A stretch of DNA of 64,000 nt, from contig JAQMWT010000165.1 in NCBI GenBank assembly GCA_029834535.1, positions 1 to 64,000 of the forward strand, in the 5' to 3' direction. Below are positions 1 to 10,625 of the stretch, in pieces (position 1 is the stretch's first letter; the number at the start of each line of letters is the position of its first letter). Origin of the DNA: Chrysophaeum taylorii. Its lineage: Eukaryota > Sar > Pelagophyceae > Pelagomonadales > Pelagomonadaceae. Position numbers and translations under genes: made by a program. The notes below the pieces were generated by a model that made no database searches, was not told the DNA's origin, and was given only the letters and a program-made list of their open reading frames with translations.

Positions 1-2547
1 AGCTGTGCGGTTGTTTCTGGTGGCTTCTTTTTTATCCAATAAATTCTGAGCTTTCGTCCACCATCCTGCAGGTTCCACGTCGGCTCGTCTTCGTCCACTT
101 GAGAACGCTGCTAATCTTCTTCATAATCTATCCTTTTCTTCCGGCGGCGTATCTGTGTCTCGATCCGTAGTAATCGAAACCGTTTCGGGGGGTCCGCAGG
201 AAAAGATGGCGTCGTCCCCGACGTCAACTCTGTCGTAAATCGTCGTCTGCAATACTCGCGCTGGTCATCGTCTCATCAGTCGAAACGCGCACGAGCTATC
301 ACTGCAGAAATTCATGTCTGGCTCACAGCCAGTTCGGTCGCCAGCGGTCGTCCTCTGGAGGGTCCAAAGATAAGCCGATGGCATCGAGGGCTTCCTCATC
401 AAAAATAAACGGTGGGTCGTCCGGGACGACTCGTCAAATAACGTTAACGGAGACACTGGTTCACAAAGTGTAGCTTCTTCAGCTTCCGAATCTGAATCGC
501 CTTCCCAGTATCGTGGAGCTTCGAGTTCCTCGCTCGAATCTTCGAGCTCATCGCTCGACATCTGCTCATAAATCTGAGCCAAAGACCGACGATTGGTCAG
601 CACGTCGTTGGGTGGCTCGTCCATCGGTGGGCGAGCAAGATCTTCGAAGCGGCCGCGGCAGGGGCGTCGGCTGCGTCGTCGGTGCGGGTGTCCGTGTTCG
701 GTACACCGTCACCTCCTAAATGGTAACTGTTGACCGCAAGGGGTCGTAAATGCGAACGTTGCAGACGACTGTCCCGAGTCTTCCGGTAACGACCATCGTC
801 CGAATCTCGATCGCGAAATCTTCGTCGCCTGCGGCGGCGTGAATGTCGGCTGGAGCTCCTGCTATCTGTCCGTCGGCGCTGGCACGAGCTACTACGGCTC
901 TTGTCGTGGCGTCGGGGGCTCCGGCTATCTCGACGGCCTGTTCGTGTCGAAGACGATCGGCCGCGTCCATCTGTTAAGTGCTGCACGGTACTCATAACCG
1001 TGGTTAGCTGCGTGCTCATATCATTGAGTCTGCTCTGAATATCGTGAGCAGCGCTCGAACCGAAGTGGCATTAGAACTACCGTCGTCACGCGAATGATTA
1101 TCTCTTCCTTTGTCGGCTCTCCCATCGTCCTCGCGAAATGGGCTTTCTGCCGTCTTTAATGTATTGCACATCGCTACATAGTAGTCGTCGGGCCCCGCGG
1201 TTGCAAATGACGCGGTTCCCGTGTTCGTCTTTGTCGTGGGTCGCTAAGAAAAACCCACAGTCCTTGCACGGCCTCTCGAACCACTTTTTTCGGATTCTCT
1301 TCGAGGCGTAAGGCTTCATATTTCGTCGTTTTATCTTTCATTCCCGAGACGAGAGCTCGTCCTCCGCGTCCAGGCGGCGGCTTTCTGCGGCTTCCCGCTC
1401 GAGGGGTTCATCGATTTTCGGCTGTTCTTCCCCGCCATGGCTGTGGCGAAGTCGTTTTCGAGCCGTGTAATCAGCGACAACGTAGACGTAAACGTCTTAT
1501 CGGCAGCGGACAACTCTCTCGGAAAATTTTCAAAATCTTGAGGCAATACTTCTCGTTCAATCGTCGTATCCGTCGTACCACGGAACCGTACTCCTCATCG
1601 TCGATATCCCGACATAAATAGAAAGACGCTGGGTGATCGAGGTCTTTACACAGGTCTTCGTATTGCTTTAAGTGTTCTCGAAAAATCGGTGCGACCGTGT
1701 CGCGCAGGGTCGCGGGAAGCAGATATCGGAATTTCTCCAAGCTGAAATGGTCTTCGGCTAATGTACGCATCACCGCACCCGCATCTAAATCGAACTGGTC
1801 CTGATCGCGTCCATCGAGAACCAGTTTAAAAGTTTCGGTTTTTAATCCAGAGGTTGATCGCCGCTCCTTGTTGCGATCGTGTTTAGCTAGCGCGCTCGCG
1901 AGTCGATCCGTAAAACCCATCAAGAACTCCTGGGTGTCGATCTTCCCGGCGCCGCGCGTCTCCTCCTTTTCTTCTTCATCATCGTCTTCATAGCGCGGCT
2001 TTCTAGCTTTCGCGCGTGATCGTGTAGTCGGCGGCTCTTCCTCAGCTCGGGACTCCGGGCTGCTCGCTCGCCTTGATCGACTCGGCGTACGTAACTCGTC
2101 TCTTTCACGGGTCAACGAGCTTACTTGTTCCTGGAAGGCGTCCGCTCGAGCGTTGGCCCGGCGCAGTTGCTCTTTTAATTCTTCGTTCTCCTTCCGTTGT
2201 AGCCGTTCTTTTCGTTCGTTCTCTTCCCCTATTTGTTTTAAAAGTCGTTCTTGCGCGCGTTCGTTCTCTTCGCGTAATGCCCGCAAGTGAGCCTCGTAGA
2301 ACTCATTCATTTTCGTGGCATCCGGGGGTTCTGCACGCGTTGACGGAGCTGTCGATCGTCCTCCCGCCGGTCTCTCCGTGGGCTTGTCGTAGTTGTAGTT
2401 TAGCTCTTCTTCCTCGTCAACTTCTGTGTCGTGCTCTTCTTCATCGTCATCATTATCATCATCATCATTCCGCTCGTTCGTCTCATCCTGACGGCTTGGC
2501 GGTTCTTCATATCGTAGCTGCTCGACGGCAGCATCATCGTCTTCCAT
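1..2547 (-). mobile_element. gag-like region of an LTR retroelement (fossil), runs off the window edge
   Basis: Minus-strand reading frames between about 2547 and 265 have the look of a retroelement structural region. There is an acidic N-terminal part, a long charged coiled-coil stretch (about 2300-1990), a folded-looking segment (about 1900-1480), a small Cys-rich piece (about 1260-1150) that could be a zinc knuckle, and an Arg/Ser-rich tail (about 1000-600). It lies downstream, on the minus strand, of the LTR-like repeat at 3012-3346, which fits a 5' LTR, leader and gag order. The frames are discontinuous, with several breaks, so the copy is treated as a fossil. The rest of the element would lie left of base 1. 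No reverse transcriptase is visible here, so the superfamily is not assigned. Confidence 0.4.
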
Positions 2548-3011
2548 ATCGGCTCTGGCTCGTTCTAGTCGGCCGAGATCAGAACGGGTCCAAAATGGTT
2601 GAGTCGTCGTCGTTCTCGTGCTCCTTCGGCTCCGGAACTTCTAATCGTCCACGACACGCGTAATATCGTCGTTGCGTGCGTCTTCCACCGACAAATCTAT
2701 CCGTACGGTGGGCGGCAGAACTCGTCTCTGCCCGGCAAACAATGCCTTATCCGTGAGTTGCGATCTCACTCCGCTCGCCTGCGGCAGCGGTACCCGGGTT
2801 GCGCGTCGGTTAGCACCAAATCGCGCGTCGTCACTTCCGACGACAAACGTATCCGGCCGGGGAACTTTCCACGGCAATGGTCCTTCTGGAATTCCTTGTC
2901 GGCGCGCTTGATCAGGGCGCGCACGGCTTGTCCGGACCGTGTAGAGAATGCAAGATGCACTAGTTCGCTGCGACCGATATAGTCGCTCGAATCTCGTATT
3001 CCTCCACCACC

Positions 3012-3346
3012 TGTGGCGTAAGGAGAATTTTGGGGGCTACCTGGCGTGCCTTCGAATCCTGGCTCGCCGATCGCGTCCGTGCCTTTGGAGGGATCACTGG
3101 ACGAGGATGGCCGTTCTCCCGCCACGCGACCACAAACAACTCCTGCGCCTGGTCCTCTCAACTTGAGGATCGGCTGTTGCTTTATGATCAAGGATAATCG
3201 AAATCAGAAATCAGGGTGACACATGTCACGGAAAAGGAAGATGATGTCAGAGAAAACTCTGACATCATCGGAACGGAGTAGGGTGCCCCTGATAAGGGGG
3301 GCCCTAGAAGAGGGGTAAGCCTTAGGAGGCGGGAGTTGCCGCCACA
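3012..3346 (-). repeat. LTR-like repeat A, copy 1
   Basis: A 335 bp unit that begins TGTGGCG and ends CGCCACA, an LTR-style TG...CA pair forming a short terminal inverted repeat. A second copy at 29205-29805 matches along its whole length apart from a nested insertion. It carries an internal hairpin at about 3239-3268 (13 bp arms, 4 nt loop). On the minus strand it sits about 460 bp before the gag-like region, so it is probably a 5' LTR. Confidence 0.6.
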
Positions 3347-4397
3347 TGTGCAATCTTTCAAGGATCTCTCGTGAACGAAACCAAGAAAAAAACTGATTTA
3401 CAGTTGTTTGATTATGTCGGAAATTATACGAGGAAATCTTCAAGCAGTTCCCTAGGAACGACCGATACAATCGAGGTTGGGCAGCGAGGTGTATTTCATA
3501 CGAAACTGCCTAACTCTAGGACGCTGCGTCATCCGTCTGACTCTAGCTTCATTCCGGCGCATTAGATTTGTACGACTCAGTATCCAATAGCACCGAAGAC
3601 AAGAGGCGCTCGGAATCTCCAATCTGAGCCTGGATTCCCTGTGTGGAAGGCCTGTCCATCCTATTCTCTCTACCTTGATGGATGACACTGAACTGGACTA
3701 CGTGTTTACTTTCCTCGCGTCTGCTGTCGCTGGTGCTCATAACACCCAGTAGGCGCCTCCGAATGCTAAAGATGCGAATCCTTTTCTCGCAGTGATCTTC
3801 GCTATTACCGTACTGGTTTTGGCTCGTACGTTAGTAGGCCCCTTCATGGCCCGGGCAAGTCCAAATATGAGCTCGCCTTTTGACCGCCCCGCTCGCTCAA
3901 ATATGAAGTTCCTCGACACAGCACTAAGCATACGGTTCTTAAAGAGCAGTACAAAGAGCTCTCGCGGCGTGCACCTCATAACGCGACTACCACTCATTTA
4001 CAGGATAACGTTGACAAGTTACTGAACACCCTGTTACACTCTGCTGATATCATTTTCACGCGCTCTTCTGACGACAACACTGACGTGCTCCGAGCAACTC
4101 GATTATGCGGATAACATCTCTCAGGGAGTGTTCACACATCTGCTGCGGAAACGACGTTAAACTATGGGACAGACCAATCTCCTGATTCGGCCTCTACCTC
4201 GATGCCCAACGCTACTAGTTCTGATGGAACCTCTACCGCAACTACTACCGTGCCTCTACGTTTTACCGAGGAGGCTATTTATCGCGCAGCTTCCATCCGA
4301 ACAGATGCAGATATTATCCTCGCGTAAGACAACTGCTGCCACGTGTCGTCGTACAAAACGGATTATCTCCACAAACTGCCCACCCCTCAAGTACTAC
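3347..4397. other. no recognisable gene; probable decayed retroelement sequence
   Basis: Only short, overlapping frames on both strands with no recognised motif. A plus-strand stretch around 4140-4330 is Ser/Thr-rich, followed by a short acidic helical segment of the kind seen near gag regions, and it lies upstream of a copia RNase H remnant at 4668-4945. I read it as old element debris. Confidence 0.35.
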
Positions 4398-4667
4398 CTA
4401 ACTAAAACTAACTTCAGAACTCTCCCGTGCATCAGAGCCAGGCTGGACCGACAGGAGCCGGTCCAGAATCACGGGGGTCTGTAGACGAGGGGCGCCGAAA
4501 GGTGAGTCGGCGGAAAGTGATCATCAGGCTTGTCCCCGTGCGACGCGGACAGCGATGTGACTGACAAGCAACTCGTCGATAACGTTCCGTCTGCGTCCCC
4601 CGGCCACATCCCGTCCTATGCTGCGAACGTTCCGGCTGCCAACCGGCCCGCCCGGGAGGCGAACAGG
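4398..4667 (-). mobile_element. SINE-like retroposon, copy S1
   Basis: One of five related copies (others at 5794-6062, 9325-9500, 15755-16063 and 38476-38530). On the minus strand it runs from a GC-rich head (GCCTCCCGGGCGGGCCGG-like) to a conserved end (CTCCCATGCTCGGGAGAGG-like) followed by a TTAG-type simple-repeat tail. Such a tail, and the truncation of other copies away from it, fit a retroposed short element. No tRNA A/B boxes were convincing, so the parent RNA is unknown. It lies inside a copia remnant. Confidence 0.5.
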
Positions 4668-4945
4668 TGCCAACCTACGCCGGGAGGGCGGATGCCCTCG
4701 CTCCTTTCTGATAATGCCGCAGCTGTGCATACATCCAACAACCCTGGTGGCACTTCGCGTAGTAAATCTCTTTCCACGCGTTGTTCGCGAATGTGTCGCC
4801 TTGCAAAAGACCCGAGTCCACCATGTCCCTGGCAAATTAAATGTGGCGGATGGCTTTACCAAACCGCTTGCCAACAACAACAAACTCCAGGCTCTACACG
4901 CAAAAAGAGGACGACATCACACGTTTACTTATTAAAGACTAGATG
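4668..4945 (+). mobile_element. Ty1/copia RNase H C-terminal remnant (fossil)
   Basis: The plus strand encodes the end of a copia RNase H: a D-N-A-A-A-V segment near 4708, an R-S-K segment near 4760, and a V-H-H-V-P-G-K-L-N-V-A-D-G-F-T-K-P-L run at about 4815-4870. The last matches the family's usual 'HV...AD.FTKPL' ending. It is a broken fragment with the SINE-like copy S1 immediately upstream. Nothing else of this copia copy can be placed with confidence. Confidence 0.6.
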
Positions 4946-5159
4946 AAGAACCACCTAAGCGCGCGCTGAAATTCAGGGGACGGGGTGTGTGGGCAACAGG
5001 CGGTTTTTATGTGCGCAAACGACGCGTCTTGGGCCCCTCTACGCGCAGAAGATCCAATTCGACGGCGTGTAAAAGTTTCTAGGTTGCGACTAAAATCGCC
5101 CCGTCCGACGTGTAATTAATTATTGACTTGATTAAGAACTCTGCTTAATCGAGACTTCT

Positions 5160-5763
5160 AGAGACGAGAAGACCATCGAACAGTTGTCCGGGAGGATCCC
5201 ATGCTATCGCCACACTGCCGGCAGCGCCAAAGGCGCTCAAGCCGTTGGCCCAGGACCTGACTGCCGCGAGATTATGAAAGACGCCGGCGGCAAAGGGGCG
5301 ACGCAAAAGCTCGCCGCGCGCAAGCTCGACACCCTCGTCGGCATTATCAAGGCTCACTGCGGCGTCTCCAACGATCCAGACCGTATCGCCCAGCTCGATC
5401 GCGCCGCGAGACTCGCCTCTTCGGTCTCCGAAATCACGCGCGTCAAGAAAAAGGGAGAGAAAGGCGAAAAAGAACGCGCAGCAGGCCAGTCTACTCGACC
5501 TCGCTCCCAAGGCCGTCGCCAAACTCAAGTCCAAGGGCAACGACGTCACAAAGATCACGGTTTTACCGCGAGATCACCTCCATCCTCGGCCGCTACATGG
5601 GGCGTGGCCGAGCTTAAGGGTGTCAGACAAAGCGGCCCACGTCAAGGCCCTGCAGGACGCCATCGAGGCCAAACCTGACGCCCTCAGCGCGGTCCAGTCG
5701 GCCGCCACCGGCATCGGCACGCTCGGCCCGGACGACGACGACGACAAAATAGGCCGATTCTAA
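5160..5763 (+). pseudogene. degenerate member of an unknown two-copy family (ends D-D-D-D-K-I-G-R-F)
   Basis: A plus-strand coding-like stretch with a related copy on the minus strand at 50226-50940. Shared segments include DRIAQLxRAARLASSVSEIT, then L-D-L-A-P-x-A-V-A-x-L-K-S-K-G-N-D-V-T-K-I-T, and a C-terminal acidic run followed by I-G-R-F close to a stop. The helical, Ala/Lys/Glu-rich composition suggests a coiled coil. The conserved stretches fall in different frames, so this copy looks broken. I do not recognise the family. It is followed 30 bp later by SINE copy S2. Confidence 0.45.
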
Positions 5764-5793
5764 TTAATCTAGTCGTGTTCTTATTCTTAATTA

Positions 5794-6062
5794 TTCGCCT
5801 CCCGGGCGGGCCGGTTGGCAGCCGGAACGTTCGCAGTGGGACGGGGTATGGCCGGGGGGCGCAGACGGAAGGTTACCGACGAGTTGGTTGTCAGTCACAT
5901 CGCGGTCTCCTCGTCGCATGGCGACAAGCTTGATGGTCACTCTCCGCCGACCGACCTTTCGGCGCTCCTCGTCTTCAGGCCCGTGATTCCGGACTGGCTC
6001 CTGTCGGTCCGGCCTGGCTCCCATGCTCGGGAGAGGTCTGAAGTTAAGTTAGTTAGTTCTTA
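5794..6062 (+). mobile_element. SINE-like retroposon, copy S2
   Basis: The best-preserved copy of the SINE-like family. The head starts TTCGCCTCCCGGGCGGGCCG and the body ends CCCATGCTCGGGAGAGGTCT, followed by a TTAAGTTAGTTAGTT tail. The same body, inverted, is at 4398-4667. The (TTAG)n end marks the 3' side. Confidence 0.55.
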
Positions 6063-6806
6063 ATCCAGTCTTTACTCTAGTCGCGCGGCTACTTCCGCTG
6101 TCAAGAGCTAAGATAAGCCAATACCTCTGACCCTCGCAGACAGCATCAGGTTTTTTATTCCAACAAGGTCTCCCCGTGAACCAGATCTTTCGTGTCCCAG
6201 TCACCGAATTTCTTACATCTATTACGCATATGGATCTGCGTAATGCTTTAGATTCTAGCTATACTTCCGATTATCCTTTCATATGGAAATCGCTGCCTTC
6301 CTATCTCTGCGCTGTACCATTGTGGCTACGCCTTCTACACCAGCCATTAGAGCTACGGTGTGTTCGCGGGGATCAAAGTCTGACAAAGAAAGAAAACAAT
6401 CTGGTCAACTATTATTGCTCAATCTGCTTCCGCGATGGTGTTCGGAAACATCTAAGTACTGGCAGGAAGAAGATACCTGCAGTGTCGCCAACAGCAGTCA
6501 CGGATCATCTAGCTAACCAAGAGCACATTAGTTATGTACCTCCGTCTACGGTCACTGCCATGTCCTGTCAAAATACGGATCACGCTAAGAACACCGAGTA
6601 ATCGTAAGAGCGGAAAATTATACACCATATCACCCACCGTGCGCACCATGTCCTGCTGATCATCTTCGTGCAACGATCATTCAGACGTACTACGTCACAA
6701 CAGACCTCGAGAAGCTACTAGAGATAGAAAATCTGAATTAGGGTTAGTACCCACTACTATTCTAGGGTTAGTTCACTTAACTTTTCCACCTTTTGATTTA
6801 AGAAAA
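6063..6806. other. no recognisable gene
   Basis: A plus-strand frame at 6176-6601 (141 codons) has no recognised motif and an unremarkable start. A conserved ~34 bp motif (6721-6753, minus) also found at 19975 and 28207 lies near the right end. The rest is uninformative. Confidence 0.3.
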
Positions 6807-7788
6807 ACAAGTGCAGGCCAGTAAGTTCGCCAGTAAGTTCACCTGGTCCCAATCTCTAACCCCAGTAAGTTCACCTGGTCCCAGTAAGTTCACCTAGTCC
6901 CAATCTCTAACCCCAGTAAGTTCGGCGTAAGCCCACTCGTGCTCACATCCACTCACCCCACTCTCCTTCGAGCTCGTCGCTCTCACCTCCGCCAATCTAA
7001 GCTGCTTTGATCCGTACACGCCGCTAGCCTTTGCGTTCACTCTAAAAACCCCAGTAAGTTCACTTGGTCCCAGTAAGTTCACCTGGTCACTAAGTTCACC
7101 TAGTCCCAATCTCAAACCCCAGTAAGTTCACGTGGTCCCAGTAAGTTCAACTACAGTGCGCGTGTAGACGCCGGGAGGGGGCTTATCGGTATTGCGCAGC
7201 ACGTGTGGGGTAGGGTGGAGTCGTCGACTCAGAAGAGGATATCCTCGGGGTTGCCGATCGACAGAGAGCCACGTAGAGCTGGACGTGGCAGAAGACGGGC
7301 TTCGCCAAGAGGACGCCGACCTCGCGGGGCGTCTGGCCCTGGCTCTTGGTGATCGTTTGGCGTCGGCGGGCCTTACGGGATACAGGTTGGAGGAGCCTCG
7401 GTGACAACGACACGATCGATCATGTATCTGGTACCGTTGCAGTGGCCGTGCGACGGGTCGAGGTTGCGAAGACTTTAAGCTCGCGATCAAAGTCAGCATG
7501 CCGTTGGTTGTCAGGGAGTCGAAAACTCGACTGTAAAGAGCGAGGCGTCGGCTTCCGACCCAACCTAGTCTGCCGAAAAGAACTCCGACGCCTCGTCTCC
7601 GGGAAAAAAAGGCCGCGGTCATGCGCGCGTTGTCAGCATCGACAACATCGTTTCGACGGGGCGTGAGAATGGCGCGCTGAAAGAGCCGCCGCGGGTCGTG
7701 GAAATAGTCTGCGAGGTCGCCGTAGACGGCTTCGGAGGATCAATGCCTGGCTCGCGGGCCTACCTGGTCCTTACCCTAGATCGGGGGA
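6807..7788 (-). mobile_element. Helitron helicase C-terminal fragment, copy 1, with a TGGTCCCAGTAAGTTCACC array
   Basis: On the minus strand, about 7345-7230 encodes I-T-K-S-Q-G-Q-T-P-R-E-V-G-V, then P-V-F-C-H and Q-L-Y-V-A-L-C-R. These match the last motifs of PIF1-like helicases of Helitron RepHel proteins ('TINKSQGQTL..VGV', 'PVFSHGQLYVALSR'). Upstream, about 7690-7640 in another frame resembles the 'RAILTP.N..V' segment of the same enzymes. The frame changes several times, so it is a dead fragment. Toward 6807 lies a cluster of repeated GTAAGTTCACCTGGTCCCA-like units. The whole ~0.98 kb block recurs at 32248-33206. Confidence 0.6.
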
Positions 7789-7845
7789 CAAACAAACAAA
7801 CAAACAAACAAACAAACAAACAAACAAACAAACAGACAGACAAAC
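7787..7845. repeat. (CAAA)n microsatellite
   Basis: About a dozen CAAA units followed by a short CAGA stretch, directly at the right edge of the Helitron fragment. Confidence 0.9.
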
Positions 7846-9324
7846 ATCTGTCGATTAGTAGTAAGGAAACGCTGTGTTATTCACACCGGCTGTCCTCGAT
7901 TAGGAGACAGATTCGAGGACAGACTACCACTGTTCTCAAGCTCTGCTGAAGGGTAACACAGTTGTGATTACTGTTCTCTAGCTCCCGACGAAACTTCTTG
8001 AACAGCAACCCGATTTGCCTGCCGATATCATCTTACAATCCCCAACATCGAGTGATTCAAATCAAGCAATCCTAGCACTTAACTTAATCTCTGCCCTCAT
8101 TCGTGACTTCATAAACTATACGCCCTAGTGACGAGCGGTCTCCCTCCATTTATCATCGGCGAAATGAGATCCTCTCAATTTTCTGATCGGGATATTCTTA
8201 AATTGCTGTCCAGCAACTATACGCTGAAATTACGGATGCGACCGAGATAATGTCGTTAAACTATCGGGACCAGTCAACTTAAGACTCATCCGCTCTGGTT
8301 TCCCATCATTCACCCCACGGGCTGAGCGCAGCAACCAACCGTCAAGGTTGATGTTCTCACTCAACGCATCGATGTACTTCAACCGAAAGGCTACTAACTC
8401 TCTAGAAGAGCGGCTCTTCCCTACAACATCCAGCATCCTCCTCCGTAACGCTCTTCTGTGTTTTGCTAGCCCGCCTTTCAGTAGAAGCTCAGTACGCCCT
8501 CGACCGCCAAATACCTGACGCTCATCTCATTCAACTTGGGCAAGCACGATCGATGTGCCGCATTTCGGCACCCTTCTCGCTGCAACCTGATGCTGAACGT
8601 CTGCGCGGGATCCTCGCTTTATTGAAGACCGCTTGAATGAACTACAGCTAATAAGCTCATTCTTCAAGTGTGGGATCGCCATCTAGCCCTGACTGCTCAG
8701 CTATGTACAACTCTCCAGCGTTGGAAAATGACCCTCAAACTGACGGCGACGACGTACAAGCCATCACCGCGTCCCGCGAAACTCGGTTGGACCAGTTCGA
8801 AGCCAAGCCCTCCTCAGCCATTTCTCCGATGTCTACACTTCTACCAAAGTCTTTCCGTTCGGGGGCGCACTCGACGACCTTCCGAGTCCCCTCTTCTCCA
8901 ACTCCCCATTCGAAGCCACACACACACATCACCACCATCCTCCTTCTGCTGCTTTCTCTTGAGCCATCAAGGTCTCGTGATTTTTTTTGGTATCCTTGAT
9001 TTCCCGAGGGGGGGGGGGGGTGCAGAGAAATCTGCAGAATCCAGCACCTGTATGTCCGTCCGTTGAGAGCGCGATCTCTTCCTCACTCTCCTTCTCCCCT
9101 TTTCACCAAATCAATAGTCCTCTGATTTGTGCTCGCGCTCATCATCATGGTCTAGCGCGTCCCGTAGGTACGTAGTCTTGCGCGTTAAACTAGGTGTAGT
9201 TCTGTGTATCGTCTGCTGAGGCTAGGGGAACTATCGCCTGTTCCCTGAACTTTCGCCTGCCAGACTCACGCGGTGCCAGAGGCGGGATGAGACTCTACCG
9301 GTGTAGGTTGGCAGCCTGCGTGTT
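7846..9324. other. no recognisable gene; decayed element-like sequence
   Basis: Short plus-strand frames around 7980-8650 have a helical, Leu-rich character like retroelement gag but frequent stops. Around 8670-9066 a Ser/Pro/Thr-rich frame overlaps a second frame of similar length, a sign of non-coding composition. An 11-12 base G run lies at about 9008. Nothing could be assigned. Confidence 0.3.
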
Positions 9325-9500
9325 TGTTCGCCTCCCGGACGGGGCGGGGGTTATGGGCCGGTTGAAAGAATGCTGGAACGGTCGCGGGACGGGTTTTGGC
9401 TGGGGGGGGGAACGGAATTGTTAACGACGAACACAACGACGAGATGGTTGTTGGCGGTCAAATCGCGGCCTCCGCGTCGCATGGCAAGATGCGTCAAATC
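9325..9500 (+). mobile_element. SINE-like retroposon, copy S3, diverged and incomplete
   Basis: Matches the head half of copy S2 (TTCGCCTCCCGGxCGG..., ...CGACGAGxTGGTTGTxxGxCA, ...TCGCATGGC) with many differences. The 3' half is missing and the sequence runs into an (AGTC)n array. Confidence 0.4.
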
Positions 9501-9518
9501 CTCCCAGACGCCCCTTTT

Positions 9519-9603
9519 CAGTCAGTCAGTCAGTCAGTCAGTCAGTCAGTCAGTCAGTCAGTCAGTCAGTCAGTCAGTCAGTCAGTCAGTCAGTCAGTCA
9601 GTG
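9519..9603. repeat. (AGTC)n microsatellite
   Basis: About twenty perfect AGTC units. The long Val-Ser-Gln-Ser frames across it are simple-repeat artefacts. Confidence 0.95.
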
Positions 9604-9694
9604 CCCCTCGTCTCTCGGCCCCGTGACTCTGATCCCGCGCGCATGCCTTCACAGTGGAGATCGAACACATGGACGCAACAGCAGCCGATAAGAT

Positions 9695-10625
9695 ATAACC
9701 AGGGGAACTTGTCCTTGATGTAGCCGAAGATGCCCAAGCGAAGCGACCACCGCAACCATCGCAATGAATTCCTTGCTGTCGCCCGTGGCCGCGATGAGCT
9801 GGAAGTCTCCCCCGTTTGACGGCGGCGGCGCAGCCCGAACCAAACGATGGTGAAGTACGCCATGAAGCCAACCTTCGCAAAGAAAATGTTCATGACATGG
9901 CGCTTGCGCCGGTCCTTGAAGCCGTCTTCTTCCCGGGGAGTTTGCTCATCTTGGCATCATCGACCTCTCCCGCGTCTCGGCTTGCATTCGCGCCAGGTAT
10001 GCGTGGTGCGCAGCAGCGCGGCAGCCCGTGGCATGTGCACTGCATACGCCGGGTTTAGGGCCTTGAGATAGCTCGACGAAAAGCTCTCGATGACGAAAAA
10101 CGGAACGCGGCTGATAAAGAAGAAGAAGAAGAAGGCGATGAAGAATGTAAAGGGTCGCGATTTGCAGTACCGTTGTGAGACGATGGAACTTCAGATGCTG
10201 GTCAAGGGTTTGTTGGCGCTCGTCGATAGTTTGCTCAGCAGCAGCCGCCGCTTTGGATCTCTGCTCGGCACGAGCAAGATCCTGCTCCGGCTCCGTATAT
10301 GCTGCTGCTTGTTGCGCCGCTGTTCGAACGCAATCAGCCAGTCCTTGGCCGCCTTCGCGAGCACGGACTTGCTGTGTTCAGAGACGCTCCTGCATTTCAG
10401 CAGCACGACTCCGGTAAGCGTTGATCGCCAACGCTGGCGGGAACAATTCCGGTCGGGGCCTCGCTTCGTCTTGACGTTCGGTTTTTTGACCGACAACGTC
10501 GACGGCGTCCTAGTCCGCGCGAAGACTTCGGGGAGACGTCAAGCACGGCCTCCTCATCTCGAAGAAATAACTCCAAGACATTCTGTGATTTCGCTGAATT
10601 GATTTCTCTTTTTTTCACCCCAAGA
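9695..10625 (-). pseudogene. inverted-duplicate gene copy (coiled coil plus membrane segment), broken
   Basis: The minus strand matches the plus strand of 20190-21095 over about 0.9 kb, so the two form a large inverted pair ~10 kb apart. In order the sense strand shows an acidic start (about 10590-10530), an Ala/Lys/Glu/Gln-rich helical stretch typical of a coiled coil (about 10390-10200), hydrophobic frames (about 10150-10090), a conserved V-M-N-I-F-F-A-K-V-G-F-M-A-Y-F-T segment (about 9895-9850) and another hydrophobic stretch (about 9740-9690). Conserved blocks lie in different frames, so the copy is broken unless introns separate them. The family is not recognised. A small membrane protein with a coiled coil is the most that can be said. 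Confidence 0.4.

Noticed and set aside
597-1019. SR-type splicing factor from the Arg/Ser-rich minus frame
   Set aside because: No RNA-recognition domain, and it follows a gag-like region in an LTR element context.
5791-6024. Conserved frame M-G-A-R-P-D-x-Q-E-P-V across SINE-like copies as a small gene
   Set aside because: The frame appears in copies of a non-coding repeat and its length and end are not kept.
9370-9723. Frames with a (Ser-Val-Ser-Gln)n repeat protein
   Set aside because: Translation of the (AGTC)n microsatellite.
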